A stretch of 64,000 nt of DNA from Prolixibacteraceae bacterium UBA6029 (GCA_002429385.1 DIZL01000046.1:1-64000), one strand, 5' to 3'. Positions 19,034 through 28,725 are shown, counted from the stretch's first letter. A program made the numbers and translations. Notes: generated by a model not told the origin, from the letters alone.

Positions 19034-19591
19034 TTATTCCAAACTCTCCTGAGACCATAGTATTTCAGGCGCTTTCTGGTCCATCGACACCTTTCGGGAA
19101 AGCACGAAAAGATAATCAGAGAGTCGGTTAATGTACTTAATCAATATAGCATCCACTTCGTTTTTCTCAGACAGTTCCACAATGCGTCGTTCGGCCCTTC
19201 GGCAAACGGTACGGGCTACATGACAAAATGAAGAAGCCTGACAACCGCCCGGCAAGATGAAGTTATTCAGCCTCGGTAAAACAGTAAACAGTTGGTCCAT
19301 TTCATTCTCGAGCATCTGCACATCTGCTTCTTTGCATGGCATCTGCTTCTTGATCAGTACCGTTGATTCATCACTGGCCAGGTTTGCACCGATAACAAAC
19401 AGTTTATTTTGAATTATCCCGAGCACATTATCAGCATGTTCATCGGTTTGCAGAGAACGTACCAATCCTATGTATGAGTTCAGCTCATCAATTGTTCCGT
19501 AAGCTTCCAGCCTGAGGTCATACTTCTTCACCCTTGAACCACCTATTAAACCTGTAGTTCCGTTGTCACCTGTGCGTGTATAGATTTGCAT
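19034..19591 (-). CDS. Cob(I)alamin adenosyltransferase, PduO type
   Basis: A 185-residue enzyme that transfers adenosyl from ATP to cob(I)alamin to make coenzyme B12. The N-terminal ATP-binding motif MQIYTRTGDNGTTGLIGG, the AYGTIDELNSYIG segment and the later CRRAERR stretch are the PduO-type signatures. The length is normal. It lies 12 bases downstream of the ABC ATPase gene on the same strand. No other B12 genes are in the window. Confidence 0.93.
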   Translation of the reverse strand: MQIYTRTGDNGTTGLIGGSRVKKYDLRLEAYGTIDELNSYIGLVRSLQTDEHADNVLGIIQNKLFVIGANLASDESTVLIKKQMPCKEADVQMLENEMDQLFTVLPRLNNFILPGGCQASSFCHVARTVCRRAERRIVELSEKNEVDAILIKYINRLSDYLFVLSRKVSMDQKAPEILWSQESLE

Positions 19592-19603
19592 TGAATGTTT
19601 GTA

Positions 19604-20302
19604 TTAATATACCGGATCAGGATTGACATAGTCAGCTTCAATTTCGCCGTCCTTGAGCCGGATAATCCTGTGAGCATGCTTTGCAATTGATTCCTCATGA
19701 GTCACAACAATCAGGGTGTTTCCCTTACGGTGAATCTCAGCAAACAATTGCATAATTTCCTCAGATATCTTAGAGTCCAGGTTACCGGTTGGCTCATCGG
19801 CAAGCAGAATACATGGATTATTCACCAAGGCACGCGCAACGGCTACACGCTGACGCTGTCCTCCGGAGAGTTCGTTGGGTCTATGCTCAATACGGTCAGC
19901 CAAACCCACTTCGGTAAGGATCTTCTCAGCCATCACAATCCGTTGCTGTTTCTTTACTCCTGCATACACCAAAGGCAACATTACGTTCTCAAGGGCCGTA
20001 TTTCGCGGAAGCAAATTAAAGGTTTGAAATACGAAGCCAATTTCCTTATTCCTAATTTCAGCCAGTTCATCATCCGATAAATGACTTACATCCTGATTAT
20101 TCAATTCATAGAAACCACTTGTTGGAGTGTCGAGACAGCCGATTACATTCATCATGGTAGACTTTCCTGAGCCTGATGCACCCATAATGGCCACATATTC
20201 ACCTTTATTGATTGTAAGTGAAACAGAACGTAAGGCCCTTACTATCTGAGTTCCTACTTTGTAGTTCTTAACTATTTTTTCGAGTTTGATAACAGCTTCC
20301 AT
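19604..20302 (-). CDS. ABC transporter ATP-binding protein, LolD/MacB-like
   Basis: This 232-residue ATPase has Walker A GASGSGKST (about 41), the Q-loop VFQTFNLLPR, signature LSGGQRQR (about 143), Walker B ILLADEPTGNLDS and the switch His in VVTHE. The sequence type is that of LolD and MacB ATPases, which drive mechanotransmission or lipoprotein release with an FtsX-like permease. No permease gene is adjacent, so its partner must be elsewhere. Confidence 0.92.
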   Translation of the reverse strand: MEAVIKLEKIVKNYKVGTQIVRALRSVSLTINKGEYVAIMGASGSGKSTMMNVIGCLDTPTSGFYELNNQDVSHLSDDELAEIRNKEIGFVFQTFNLLPRNTALENVMLPLVYAGVKKQQRIVMAEKILTEVGLADRIEHRPNELSGGQRQRVAVARALVNNPCILLADEPTGNLDSKISEEIMQLFAEIHRKGNTLIVVTHEESIAKHAHRIIRLKDGEIEADYVNPDPVY

Positions 20303-20501
20303 CTTACGGCAGATTTGTTTAAAACGAATTAGTTGATAACAGGTTTAGTTTATTACAATTTATTGGATCCAATTTCCAGAAACAGGAAATAATCTGACTT
20401 TTGTAAAACCCCAAAAGTACCTATTTGTTGTCATACGTGGAAAAATCAATCCATAAAAAGCGTTTAAAATAATCCAAAGACCACAAGAAACATAAAATCT
20501 T

Positions 20502-20509
20502 TATATTTG
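20502..20509 (+). promoter_or_regulatory. -7 element immediately before recG
   Basis: TATATTTG is a full match to TAnnTTTG. Only four bases separate it from the recG ATG at 20514, so initiation at the normal distance would begin at or within the start codon. No -33 TTTG is evident. Confidence 0.5.
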
Positions 20510-20513
20510 CCCT

Positions 20514-22613
20514 ATGTCAGAGTATCTGGATCAGGATATTAAATTTCTGCCCGGGGTTGGACCTCAGAGGGCTGAACTTCTTAAAAAGGAACTGAAGATT
20601 TTCACCTTTAATGATCTCCTGTACTATTTCCCCTACAAATATATCGATCGCACGAAATTCCACAAGATCTCTGAAGTCACCGATAACATGTCCTATATCC
20701 AGCTTAAAGGTCGCATTGTGCGGTTCGAAACCACAGGTGAAGGGGTACGCCAACGACTGATTGCACATTTCCGTGACGATTCGGGAGTAATGGAACTGCT
20801 TTGGTTCCAGGGGATCAAGTGGGTGAAAGAAAACTTAAAGATCAATGTTGAATACATCCTCTTCGGTAAACCATCTGTTTTTGGCGGAAAAATGAATATG
20901 GTTCATCCTGAACTGGAACCTGCAGACAATAAGCCTATCACCTCAGGCGTTTTCCAAGCCTTCTACAATACGACCGACAACATGAAAAAGAAGTTTATGA
21001 CAAGCAAGGCCTTGAATAAATTTCAATCCAATCTGTCTGCACTCATTGAAGGTAAAATCGTTGAAACATTATCCTCCGGACTGATTTCACAACTTAAATT
21101 AATGTCATTGCCTGTTGCTCTCAGACAGGTTCATTTTCCCGAAAACCCAACCCTATTGAAGACAGCTATATTCAGACTTAAATTTGAGGAATTGTTTTTC
21201 ATCCAGCTAAAGATATTAAGCCTGAAGCACAAGCGTGAAGGCTCATTCAAAGGGTTTGTATTTTCGCAGGTGGGCTATAACCTCAACACATTTTTCAGTA
21301 GTTACCTTCCATTCGAATTGACCAATGCCCAGAAAAAAGTGATTAAGGAAATACGCAAAGACATGGGTTCGGGCAAGCAAATGAACCGCCTGCTTCAGGG
21401 TGATGTGGGCAGCGGGAAGACACTTGTTGCACTGATGACTGCACTGATCGCCTTCGACAATGGCTTCCAGGTCAGCCTTATGGCTCCTACAGAAATCCTG
21501 GCCATTCAGCATTACAATTCAATCAAAAAAATGACCGATGGACTGGGAATCAATATTGCCCTGCTGACAGGTTCAAGCCGGGTCGCCAAACGCAGGATCA
21601 TTCACGAACAACTGGAAGACGGGAGCCTTCAACTGCTGATTGGAACACACGCCCTGATTGAAGATAAGGTCAGCTTTCTGAAACTCGGATTGGTGATTAT
21701 TGATGAGCAGCATCGTTTTGGCGTTGCCCAGCGGGCTCGGCTATGGAAAAAGAACGAATTTACGCCACCTCATGTATTGGTTATGACAGCAACACCGATT
21801 CCAAGAACACTGGCCATGACCGTATACGGTGATCTGGATGTTTCAGTCATCGATGAATTGCCGCCTGGGAGGAAACCCATACAAACCCTTCACTACTATG
21901 AAAACCGAAGAAAACAGGTCTATGATTTTATACGTGATCAGGTTGAAGCAGGGCGCCAGGTATACGTGGTTTACCCCCTTATCAAGGAATCGGAAAAACT
22001 GGATCTGAAGAATGTAGAGAATGGCTACGAATTGCTGAAGCAGGTATTTGCCCGTTATTCAATCAGTATGGTACACGGCAAAATGAAACCTGCCGACAAA
22101 GAGAATGAGATGAATCGGTTTAAGGAAGGTAAAACACAGATCATGGTGGCAACAACGGTTATTGAAGTCGGAGTTGATGTTCCGAATGCTTCGGTAATGA
22201 TCATCGAGAGTGCAGAACGGTTTGGCTTGTCCCAATTACACCAGTTACGGGGTCGTGTAGGCCGTGGAGCCGAACAATCATACTGTTTACTGATGTCATC
22301 CTACAAAATCAGCAATGAAAGCCGCAAACGCCTCGAAACGATGGTACGCACCAATGACGGATTCGAGATTGCTGAGGTCGATATGCAGCTACGCGGTATA
22401 GGTGACCTGGAAGGAACACAGCAGAGCGGTATCGGTTTTTCACTAAAGATTGCCAATCTAGGACGTGACGGAGAAATACTGCAACATGCGCGTAACCAGG
22501 CATCTGATGTCCTGAACAGTGATCCAAAACTAGAGAAGCAGGAGAACCAGGTGCTTGTATATAACCTGTTAAAGATGAAGAATACAGAGTTTAACTGGAG
22601 TTCTATTAGCTAG
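20514..22613 (+). CDS. recG: ATP-dependent DNA helicase RecG
   Basis: A 699-residue branch-migration helicase that remodels stalled forks and Holliday junctions. The N-terminal wedge (OB-fold) domain covers roughly 60-160. The motor has Walker A GDVGSGKT (about 298), motif II DEQHRFGV, motif III TATPIPRT and motif VI QLRGRVGRG. The C-terminal segment with DGFEIAEVDMQLRG is typical. The start MSEYLDQDIKFLPGVG fits the family and makes the mRNA nearly leaderless if the upstream -7 element is used. Confidence 0.96.
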   Translation: MSEYLDQDIKFLPGVGPQRAELLKKELKIFTFNDLLYYFPYKYIDRTKFHKISEVTDNMSYIQLKGRIVRFETTGEGVRQRLIAHFRDDSGVMELLWFQGIKWVKENLKINVEYILFGKPSVFGGKMNMVHPELEPADNKPITSGVFQAFYNTTDNMKKKFMTSKALNKFQSNLSALIEGKIVETLSSGLISQLKLMSLPVALRQVHFPENPTLLKTAIFRLKFEELFFIQLKILSLKHKREGSFKGFVFSQVGYNLNTFFSSYLPFELTNAQKKVIKEIRKDMGSGKQMNRLLQGDVGSGKTLVALMTALIAFDNGFQVSLMAPTEILAIQHYNSIKKMTDGLGINIALLTGSSRVAKRRIIHEQLEDGSLQLLIGTHALIEDKVSFLKLGLVIIDEQHRFGVAQRARLWKKNEFTPPHVLVMTATPIPRTLAMTVYGDLDVSVIDELPPGRKPIQTLHYYENRRKQVYDFIRDQVEAGRQVYVVYPLIKESEKLDLKNVENGYELLKQVFARYSISMVHGKMKPADKENEMNRFKEGKTQIMVATTVIEVGVDVPNASVMIIESAERFGLSQLHQLRGRVGRGAEQSYCLLMSSYKISNESRKRLETMVRTNDGFEIAEVDMQLRGIGDLEGTQQSGIGFSLKIANLGRDGEILQHARNQASDVLNSDPKLEKQENQVLVYNLLKMKNTEFNWSSIS

Positions 22614-22743
22614 AAAAGAGAAAGTAGGAAAAGGGAAAGTAGAGAACATTAGAAATGAAAAGGAGACTACCTAAAACCTGATTTATTTCAGGAAGTAGGG
22701 CAAAATATTGATCTATATTTCGAACCTAAAATAATACATAACC

Positions 22744-23997
22744 ATGAAGAGAATATTTGTAATCGCAGGTGTACTTGTCCTGTTTGGATTTGGCAGTCAG
22801 GCTCAGAATGTAAGTAAAGGCAAAATTGTTATTGAAGAGAAAGGAAAAGGCTTTTACATTGAATCAATCATGAAAGATGTGACTGCAGTTGAAGAAAAGC
22901 AGACTGAAAAAGCTCCTTATGTAAGGTTTGTAATGGATCAGACGGGAATGGATCTTCCCAACGATCCTTCACTATACAAAACCGTTTGGTGTAATCCTTC
23001 CCTTTCGCAGGGAAATGCAGGTACCTGCTGGAGTTTTTCAACCACCTCTTTTTACGAATCTGAAGTACTTCGTCAGCATAATAAAAAGGTAAAGATTTCA
23101 GAGATCTATTCCGCGTATTGCGAATACATTGAAAAGGCAAAGCGGTTTATTGATAAAAGGGGAAACTCAGTATTCTCGGAAGGTTCTGAAGGCAACGCCG
23201 TTGCACGTATCATGAAAATGTACGGTGTTGTCCCTGAAGAGGCCTATACAGGATTGATTGATGGTCGCAAATACCACAGTCATGCCAAAATGGTGGAAGA
23301 AATGACTGCATTTCTGAATTCCATGAAAACATCGAATGCATGGAATGTGGACTATGCCATCGGAACTATCAAGTCGATTATGAATCATTACCTGGGAGTA
23401 CCACCTACCGAGTTTGTGGTTGAAGGCAAAACGTATACACCGCAAACCTACCTGAAAGATTACCTTCAGATCAATCCTGATGATTATGTAGAAATCCTGT
23501 CCTACAAACAAGAACCTTTCTGGCAGCAAGTGGAATATAAGGTTCCCGACAACTGGTGGCACAGCAAAGAATACTACAATGTACCGCTCACCGATTATAT
23601 GGACGCATTGAAAAAGGCCGTTAAAGCAGGATATACGCTGAGTATTGGCGGCGATGTCTCAGAGCCTGGATTCAGTCGTGAAACCAATTGTGCACTGATT
23701 CCTGATTTCGATATTCCTTCAGCTTATATCAACGATGACGCCCGTCAGTTCAGGTTCTCCAACGAAACCACTACCGATGATCATGGTATGCAGTTGATCG
23801 GCTACCTTGAAAACTACAAAGGCCTTGGCAAAGACTGGTACCTGATCAAAGACTCAAGCTCAGGCTCAAGGAATATAGATCCAAACAGCAAAAACTTTGG
23901 TTACTATTTCTTCCACGAAGATTACATCAAACTAAAGATGATGGGATTTACGGTGCATAAAGATGCCGTCAAAGATCTCCTGAAGAAATTCAAATAA
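22744..23997 (+). CDS. C1 family (papain-like) cysteine peptidase, exported
   Basis: The 417-residue protein has a signal peptide ending near GSQAQ (residue 21). The catalytic Cys is in QGNAGTCWSFS (Cys95), and the His is in DDHGMQLIGY (about 346). The third active-site position, usually Asn in a K-N-S-W context, reads K-D-S-S here. The fold is that of bleomycin hydrolase/aminopeptidase C. It is probably periplasmic. A strong terminator follows after 8 bases. Confidence 0.85.
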   Translation: MKRIFVIAGVLVLFGFGSQAQNVSKGKIVIEEKGKGFYIESIMKDVTAVEEKQTEKAPYVRFVMDQTGMDLPNDPSLYKTVWCNPSLSQGNAGTCWSFSTTSFYESEVLRQHNKKVKISEIYSAYCEYIEKAKRFIDKRGNSVFSEGSEGNAVARIMKMYGVVPEEAYTGLIDGRKYHSHAKMVEEMTAFLNSMKTSNAWNVDYAIGTIKSIMNHYLGVPPTEFVVEGKTYTPQTYLKDYLQINPDDYVEILSYKQEPFWQQVEYKVPDNWWHSKEYYNVPLTDYMDALKKAVKAGYTLSIGGDVSEPGFSRETNCALIPDFDIPSAYINDDARQFRFSNETTTDDHGMQLIGYLENYKGLGKDWYLIKDSSSGSRNIDPNSKNFGYYFFHEDYIKLKMMGFTVHKDAVKDLLKKFK

Positions 23998-24005
23998 AAC
24001 ATCAG

Positions 24006-24029
24006 GCCCCGCACTTGCGGGGCTTTTTT
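24006..24029 (+). terminator. Intrinsic terminator after the C1 peptidase gene
   Basis: GCCCCGC and GCGGGGC form a seven-pair GC-rich stem with an ACTT loop, followed directly by six T residues. Confidence 0.93.
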
Positions 24030-24064
24030 ATGCTTATCCATTTAGGTTATTGATTTGCCTGACT

Positions 24065-25006
24065 ATGAGAAATAAGAAATTTCAAAATATACTGGAAAGA
24101 CTTGCTAACTATGTTAAATCATCTTTGCCCCAGGGGATGAAAACAGTCCTATGGTTGTTGAAACTAACCATTCCCGTCTCGTTTGCAGTATTTTTGCTCG
24201 ATTTCCTGGGTATTCTGAACATCATTGCAGGCTGGGTTACTCCCCTGTTTAAACTGATCGGCTTGTCGGGTCAGGCATCAGTGGTACTGATCACCAGCTT
24301 TTTCACCAACATCTATTCTGCGATTGCGGTAATGACTACCTTGGCGATTGGTTACCGGGAAGGGACTATTCTGGCTGTAATGTGTCTGATTTCACACGCA
24401 TTGATCGTTGAAACAGCCATCCAGAAAAAGACAGGCTCCAATCCCTGGAGAATGATAGTAACACGTTTATCGGGCAGTTTCATCGCTGCAATACTATTAA
24501 ACGTTATACTTCCGGTTCAACCTATAATTGCCCCAGTAAACCTGATTCATGAAACGAAAGAGTTTGTACCGGAATTTCATATTTGGTTCGCCAATATATC
24601 AGTAACAATCCTGAAAATTGTCATTCTGGTAAATCTCTTACTGATCCTGCAGAAAATACTCAATGAATTTGGCCTCATCAAATGGTTACTGATGCCATTT
24701 ACTCCCCTGCTACGCATCATGGGTTTGCCTGCCAGTACTGGTTTTCTCTGGATGGTCGCCTATACACTGGGACTATCCTATGGTGGTGCAATCATGATCA
24801 GTCAGTCAGAGGAAGTAAAACTGAACCCTGAAGATGCCGATTTATTAAATCACCATATCGCTCTCTCACACTCTCAACTTGAAGATACGCTTTTATTTGT
24901 TGCCGTTGGATATCCTATTGTCATCCTGGTTCTGCCCCGTATTCTGCTTGCGATCGTGTATGTCTGGATCAGAAGATTTGAGTTATGGGTGAAGAAAGTG
25001 AGTTGA
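24065..25006 (+). CDS. Nucleoside-recognition (gate) domain membrane protein
   Basis: About 313 residues from the ATG at 24065; an upstream TTG would add five residues and is less likely. It has around eight hydrophobic segments with two gate-like halves, containing SFFTNIYSAIAVM and TGFLWMVAYTLGLSYGGA. This organisation recalls SpmA/SpmB and the gate domains of FeoB and concentrative nucleoside transporters (PF07670). The inner-membrane substrate is unknown. It follows a terminator and must have its own promoter. Confidence 0.78.
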   Translation: MRNKKFQNILERLANYVKSSLPQGMKTVLWLLKLTIPVSFAVFLLDFLGILNIIAGWVTPLFKLIGLSGQASVVLITSFFTNIYSAIAVMTTLAIGYREGTILAVMCLISHALIVETAIQKKTGSNPWRMIVTRLSGSFIAAILLNVILPVQPIIAPVNLIHETKEFVPEFHIWFANISVTILKIVILVNLLLILQKILNEFGLIKWLLMPFTPLLRIMGLPASTGFLWMVAYTLGLSYGGAIMISQSEEVKLNPEDADLLNHHIALSHSQLEDTLLFVAVGYPIVILVLPRILLAIVYVWIRRFELWVKKVS

Positions 25007-25320
25007 AATTAAATTATGACCATTTCTTTTATGTCAAAATATACAGGAAGGTAAGTTGATTGTTTCATATCCACTTCTACAAGGAATATAACAGCAACCG
25101 AAAAGGGGTATTGTATGTCGACAAACACAATCTAAAGAAATTTGTGTTTTCCTATTGACAACAATAGAGATATTGGGACGAGAAATTTAATGATCAGGAT
25201 TAATCCATCGGAAAAGTAGATTTTCAATGACTTGGTTGATTTAAGCAAATAGATTATATTTGGAACGATGCAATATCATTACCTTTGATAGACCAATATT
25301 AGAAAGGAGGCTATACAAAT
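25007..25320. other. Spacer before the toxin-antitoxin pair
   Basis: No intact gene was found. Several short frames with stops suggest decayed coding sequence, but no family could be identified. The right end carries the promoter and a strong Shine-Dalgarno sequence of the toxin-antitoxin operon. Confidence 0.45.
25232..25262 (+). promoter_or_regulatory. Putative toxin-antitoxin promoter
   Basis: TATATTTG at 25255-25262 matches the -7 consensus, and a TTG lies 20 bases before it at 25232-25234. The leader to the antitoxin ATG would be about 55 bases and contains AGAAAGGAGG at 25301-25310. Confidence 0.5.
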
Positions 25321-25554
25321 ATGACCACAATAGAACTTAACAGCCGCAAATACTCACTAATTACTGAAATTATGCGTATCGATAGCGAAGATGTTATCGA
25401 GAAGATAGAACAACTTATTAACAGTGAAACCCATTACAAAAGAAGCCCAATATCTTTTACCCTTGAAGAACTAAAAATAGAAATCGCTGAAGCTGAAAAA
25501 GAGTCCGTTCTATTCAATCAGGAGGAAGTAAAAACCATGACGTGGAAAAAGTAG
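25321..25554 (+). CDS. Antitoxin of a ParE/RelE-type module
   Basis: A 77-residue acidic protein with a predicted helical N-terminus (IELNSRKYSLITEIMRIDSEDVI) and a charged C-terminal tail, typical of the small antitoxin placed before ParE in Bacteroidota. The DNA-binding class is not clear. An unusually complete Shine-Dalgarno sequence, AGAAAGGAGG, lies 10 bases before the ATG. Its 3' end overlaps the toxin gene by 13 bases. Confidence 0.75.
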   Translation: MTTIELNSRKYSLITEIMRIDSEDVIEKIEQLINSETHYKRSPISFTLEELKIEIAEAEKESVLFNQEEVKTMTWKK

Positions 25555-25862
25555 GAGTACAATGGAAACCTAAGGCCATTTCACATCTAAAAAAACAAGC
25601 CGAATGGTATGCCGAAAATATGGGAATATCTGCTGCTGATAAATTTTGGAATGGAATGATCGCTGCCGGAGATCTTTTAAGCGCCAATCCATATCTTGGG
25701 AAAATAGAACACATGCTCAATGATTCTGCTATAACCTATCGGTCCTTGGTGCAACACAAAGATTATAAGATAATCTATTCAATTACAGATGATAATAATA
25801 TCCAAATTGTTTCGATATGGCATTGTGGCACAGACATAACATCTGAATTCCATAAAACTTAA
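25542..25862 (+). CDS. ParE/RelE-superfamily toxin
   Basis: The 106-residue basic protein has the fold order of ParE toxins. The helix QWKPKAISHLKKQAEWY is followed by a helix around SAADKFWNGMIAA, the strand YRSLVQHKDYKIIYSI and a final strand VSIWHC. ParE proteins poison gyrase and RelE relatives cleave mRNA; the target here cannot be assigned. It starts with GTG inside the antitoxin gene, with AGGAGGAAG about 14 bases upstream. This supports translational coupling. Confidence 0.85.
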   Translation: MEKVGVQWKPKAISHLKKQAEWYAENMGISAADKFWNGMIAAGDLLSANPYLGKIEHMLNDSAITYRSLVQHKDYKIIYSITDDNNIQIVSIWHCGTDITSEFHKT

Positions 25863-25958
25863 ACCGCACCGAAATTCTCTATTCAGAGAACCAGAAACTT
25901 CAGGAATTCCTGTTCGTTAAAAGAGTTTAACTCCTCAAAACTTAAATTAGCATTCCAT

Positions 25959-25993
25959 AAAAAATCCCCTCCGGAATTACTTCCAAAGGGGAT
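25959..25993 (-). terminator. Intrinsic terminator of the GH3 gene
   Basis: On the minus strand ATCCCC and GGGGAT close a stem whose inner part pairs TTGGAA-like bases, followed by a run of six T residues. It lies 26 bases after the GH3 stop codon. Confidence 0.85.
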
Positions 25994-26018
25994 CATACAC
26001 AAACTATTCCTAAACCAA

Positions 26019-28649
26019 CTATTTTATCTCTAACACTTTTCCTTTAACATTTATTCTTCCTGTAAGAGTCTGAGTCGTTTCCGCATTGGTGGTGCCCGTA
26101 AATCCGGGTTGCTCGCCACCTATTGAAACTGTGAAATATCCAGGTTCTACTACCAGCTTATTCTTATCGTTTATCATCGACAATTTACGAGGGTCAAGGT
26201 TAAATTGTACGACCTGTGATTCGCCTTTCTTCAGTGAAATACGTTTAAAACCTTCCAGCTGACGGATTGGACGAGGGGTTGATGCTTTTTCATCTGTAAG
26301 GTACAACTGCACCACTTCGTCACCATCCCGATCGCCGGCATTGGTCACTTTAACCGAAACATTAATGCTTTCACCCATTTTAGCTTCTTTCTGAAGATTC
26401 AAATCAGAATAGGTAAAGTGAGTATAACTCAATCCAAATCCGAACGGATAGAGAGGGGTCTGACGGAAATAACGATAAGTGCGCCCTTCCATATCATAAT
26501 TCTCAAAAGCGGGTAACTGTTCAACCGATTTGTAGTAAGTAACCGGCAGACGTCCTGCTGGATTGTAATCCCCGAACAACACGTCCGCTACGGCATTTCC
26601 GCCTTGCTGTCCGGGATATCCTGCCGTCAAAATGGCATTCATATTTTCAGCAGCATAATTAATCGAAAGCGCACTACCGTTAATCAGGACAAGAACCACG
26701 GGTTTCCCGGTAGCCTTGATGGCTTCCATCAAATTACTCTGAGTCTTTGGAAGGTTCAGGTGAGTGCGGTCCCCACCTTTGAATCCATCTACCTGGATAG
26801 ACATTTCTTCGCCCTCCAGCCTTTGATTCAGACCCAATACCAATAAGACTACATCCGACTTCTTAGCTGCTTCAACAGCCTGTGCAAGCATATTGGGTTG
26901 TGGAGTTGCCCATAGTAAACGGGCATCAGCATCACCATGATAGTTGCGGTAATCGAAAACGAGTTTGTACTTCTTACCTGTTTCCAGTTTCAGCTTTTTT
27001 GAATCATGGAATGCGCTGTGTTCATTATTTCCCGAGAGGATTTCCTTGTCTTCATAGAAAATCTTAAACGATGGCATACTCCATACACCCAGCTCATATT
27101 CTCCGGTTTGCGGCACTTTAAGGTAAGTCGTCCAGCGAATTCCGAAATTATCTACAGGCATCCGTGGATCGGGTGAGCCGGCTTCCCAGTAAAAATTGAT
27201 GTTATCATCAACGCGGGTAAACAAGGGTTTACCTTCCAACTTATTGTTGGCAAAATACTCCCCAAATGCGCCTTGTTTGCCATCTTCTGTTTCCAGGTAA
27301 ATAGATGGAATAGGTACCAGTTTTGAGATCCCGTTGGCAAGTTCACTTCCCTGCGCATAAACGACATCGGTCTGAGGCTCCACCTTGTTTTTGATTCCCT
27401 GCAATACGGTTACCGGGTGCGAAGGAATACCGTTGTAATTTCCCCAAAGCGATTCTACTTCATCCGCATTTGGACCGATTACTGCAATCCGGGACAGGGT
27501 CTTTTTCAAGGGTAATGTATTTTGGGCATTCTTCAGCAATACTATACTTTTTTGCGCTGCAACCCTGGCCAGATAATCATGCGCCGGATTGTCATTTACC
27601 GAAAACGGAATCTGTGCATAGGCAACTTTCTCGTCAGGATCGAACATACCCAGTTTAAAACGGGCAGTCATCAACCGGCCAATCGAAACATCAATATCCT
27701 TTTCAGTAAGCAGTCCGCGTTTTATGGCTTCAGGTAACGTTTTATAAGAATCGCCACATTCCAGATCGGTTCCTTGTTTTACGGCCATAGCTGAAGCTTC
27801 TGCTGCGTCCTTTGCAATTTTATGGGTCTGCCAGATATCGGCAATAGCCCCACAATCGCTCACTTCGTAACCTTTGAATCCCCACTCGTTGCGGAGTATT
27901 CCTGAAAGCTCCGTACTGGCACAGCAAGCCTGTTCGTGCAAGCGGTTATAGGCGCCCATGACCGAATAAACCCCGCCGTCGACCACCAATGTGCGGAAGG
28001 CAGGCAAATATGTTTCACGTAAATCACGTTCGCTGACCTTTGCATCAAACACATGGCGTGAGGGTTCAGGACCCGAATGAACGGCAAAATGCTTGGCTGT
28101 CGCAACGACCTTCAGATAATTCGGATCGTCACCCTGAAGGCCCTTAACAAATTGAAGACCCATTTGTCCGGTGAGGTAGGGATCTTCGCCATAAGTTTCA
28201 TGGCCGCGTCCCCACCTTGGATCGCGGAATATGTTGATGTTGGGCGACCAAAACGTCAGGCCCTGATAGATTTGACGCTGTCCTTTGCGCACAAATTCAT
28301 TATGCTTTGCACGAGCTTCATCAGAAATGACTGTAGCTACCTGATGAACCAATTCGGCATCCCATGAAGCGGCAATCGTAATTGACTGCGGAAATACGGT
28401 GGCGTAACCGGCCCGTGCAACGCCGTGCAAACATTCGTTCCACCAGTTGTATTCCGGGATACCCAGCCGCTGGATGGCTGGCGCCTGGTAACGCATCTGG
28501 TCGATTTTTTCCTGAAGCGTCATTTCTGACAGAAGATTTTCGACCCGCTCCTGGGTGGAAAGACTGGTGTTTTGAAACTGGAATTTGGTTTGCGAAGTAC
28601 CCAGGAAAGGGCTTGCAAGCAATAAAAGAAGATACAAATAGTGTTTCAT
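26019..28649 (-). CDS. Glycoside hydrolase family 3 with PA14 domain (beta-glucosidase/xylosidase type)
   Basis: An 876-residue exported glycosidase. The signal peptide is MKHYLYLLLLLASPFLGTSQ. The GH3 N-domain carries the nucleophile Asp in EVSDCGAIADIW (about 265). The C-domain is split by a PA14 carbohydrate-binding insertion (about 455-600, containing YEDKEILSGN), and a fibronectin-III-like end follows. This layout is common in Bacteroidota beta-xylosidases and beta-glucosidases; the exact bond cannot be read. It is monocistronic, with a good terminator. Confidence 0.92.
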   Translation of the reverse strand: MKHYLYLLLLLASPFLGTSQTKFQFQNTSLSTQERVENLLSEMTLQEKIDQMRYQAPAIQRLGIPEYNWWNECLHGVARAGYATVFPQSITIAASWDAELVHQVATVISDEARAKHNEFVRKGQRQIYQGLTFWSPNINIFRDPRWGRGHETYGEDPYLTGQMGLQFVKGLQGDDPNYLKVVATAKHFAVHSGPEPSRHVFDAKVSERDLRETYLPAFRTLVVDGGVYSVMGAYNRLHEQACCASTELSGILRNEWGFKGYEVSDCGAIADIWQTHKIAKDAAEASAMAVKQGTDLECGDSYKTLPEAIKRGLLTEKDIDVSIGRLMTARFKLGMFDPDEKVAYAQIPFSVNDNPAHDYLARVAAQKSIVLLKNAQNTLPLKKTLSRIAVIGPNADEVESLWGNYNGIPSHPVTVLQGIKNKVEPQTDVVYAQGSELANGISKLVPIPSIYLETEDGKQGAFGEYFANNKLEGKPLFTRVDDNINFYWEAGSPDPRMPVDNFGIRWTTYLKVPQTGEYELGVWSMPSFKIFYEDKEILSGNNEHSAFHDSKKLKLETGKKYKLVFDYRNYHGDADARLLWATPQPNMLAQAVEAAKKSDVVLLVLGLNQRLEGEEMSIQVDGFKGGDRTHLNLPKTQSNLMEAIKATGKPVVLVLINGSALSINYAAENMNAILTAGYPGQQGGNAVADVLFGDYNPAGRLPVTYYKSVEQLPAFENYDMEGRTYRYFRQTPLYPFGFGLSYTHFTYSDLNLQKEAKMGESINVSVKVTNAGDRDGDEVVQLYLTDEKASTPRPIRQLEGFKRISLKKGESQVVQFNLDPRKLSMINDKNKLVVEPGYFTVSIGGEQPGFTGTTNAETTQTLTGRINVKGKVLEIK

Positions 28650-28687
28650 AAATAGTGATTTTAGTTATACTGGTCTGGTCTGGTCTG

Positions 28688-28718
28688 CAAAGCTACAAAA
28701 TGTATAGAAAACTACCAA
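28688..28718 (-). promoter_or_regulatory. Putative GH3 promoter
   Basis: On the minus strand TAGCTTTG (28688-28695) matches TAnnTTTG, and TTG lies 20 bases upstream at 28716-28718. Between it and the ATG is a short tandem repeat of TGGTC (28671-28687). Confidence 0.5.
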
Positions 28719-28725
28719 TGAAAAA

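Noticed and set aside
25007..25320. Transposase remnant
   Set aside because: Short broken frames are present, but no transposase motif or terminal repeats could be recognised.
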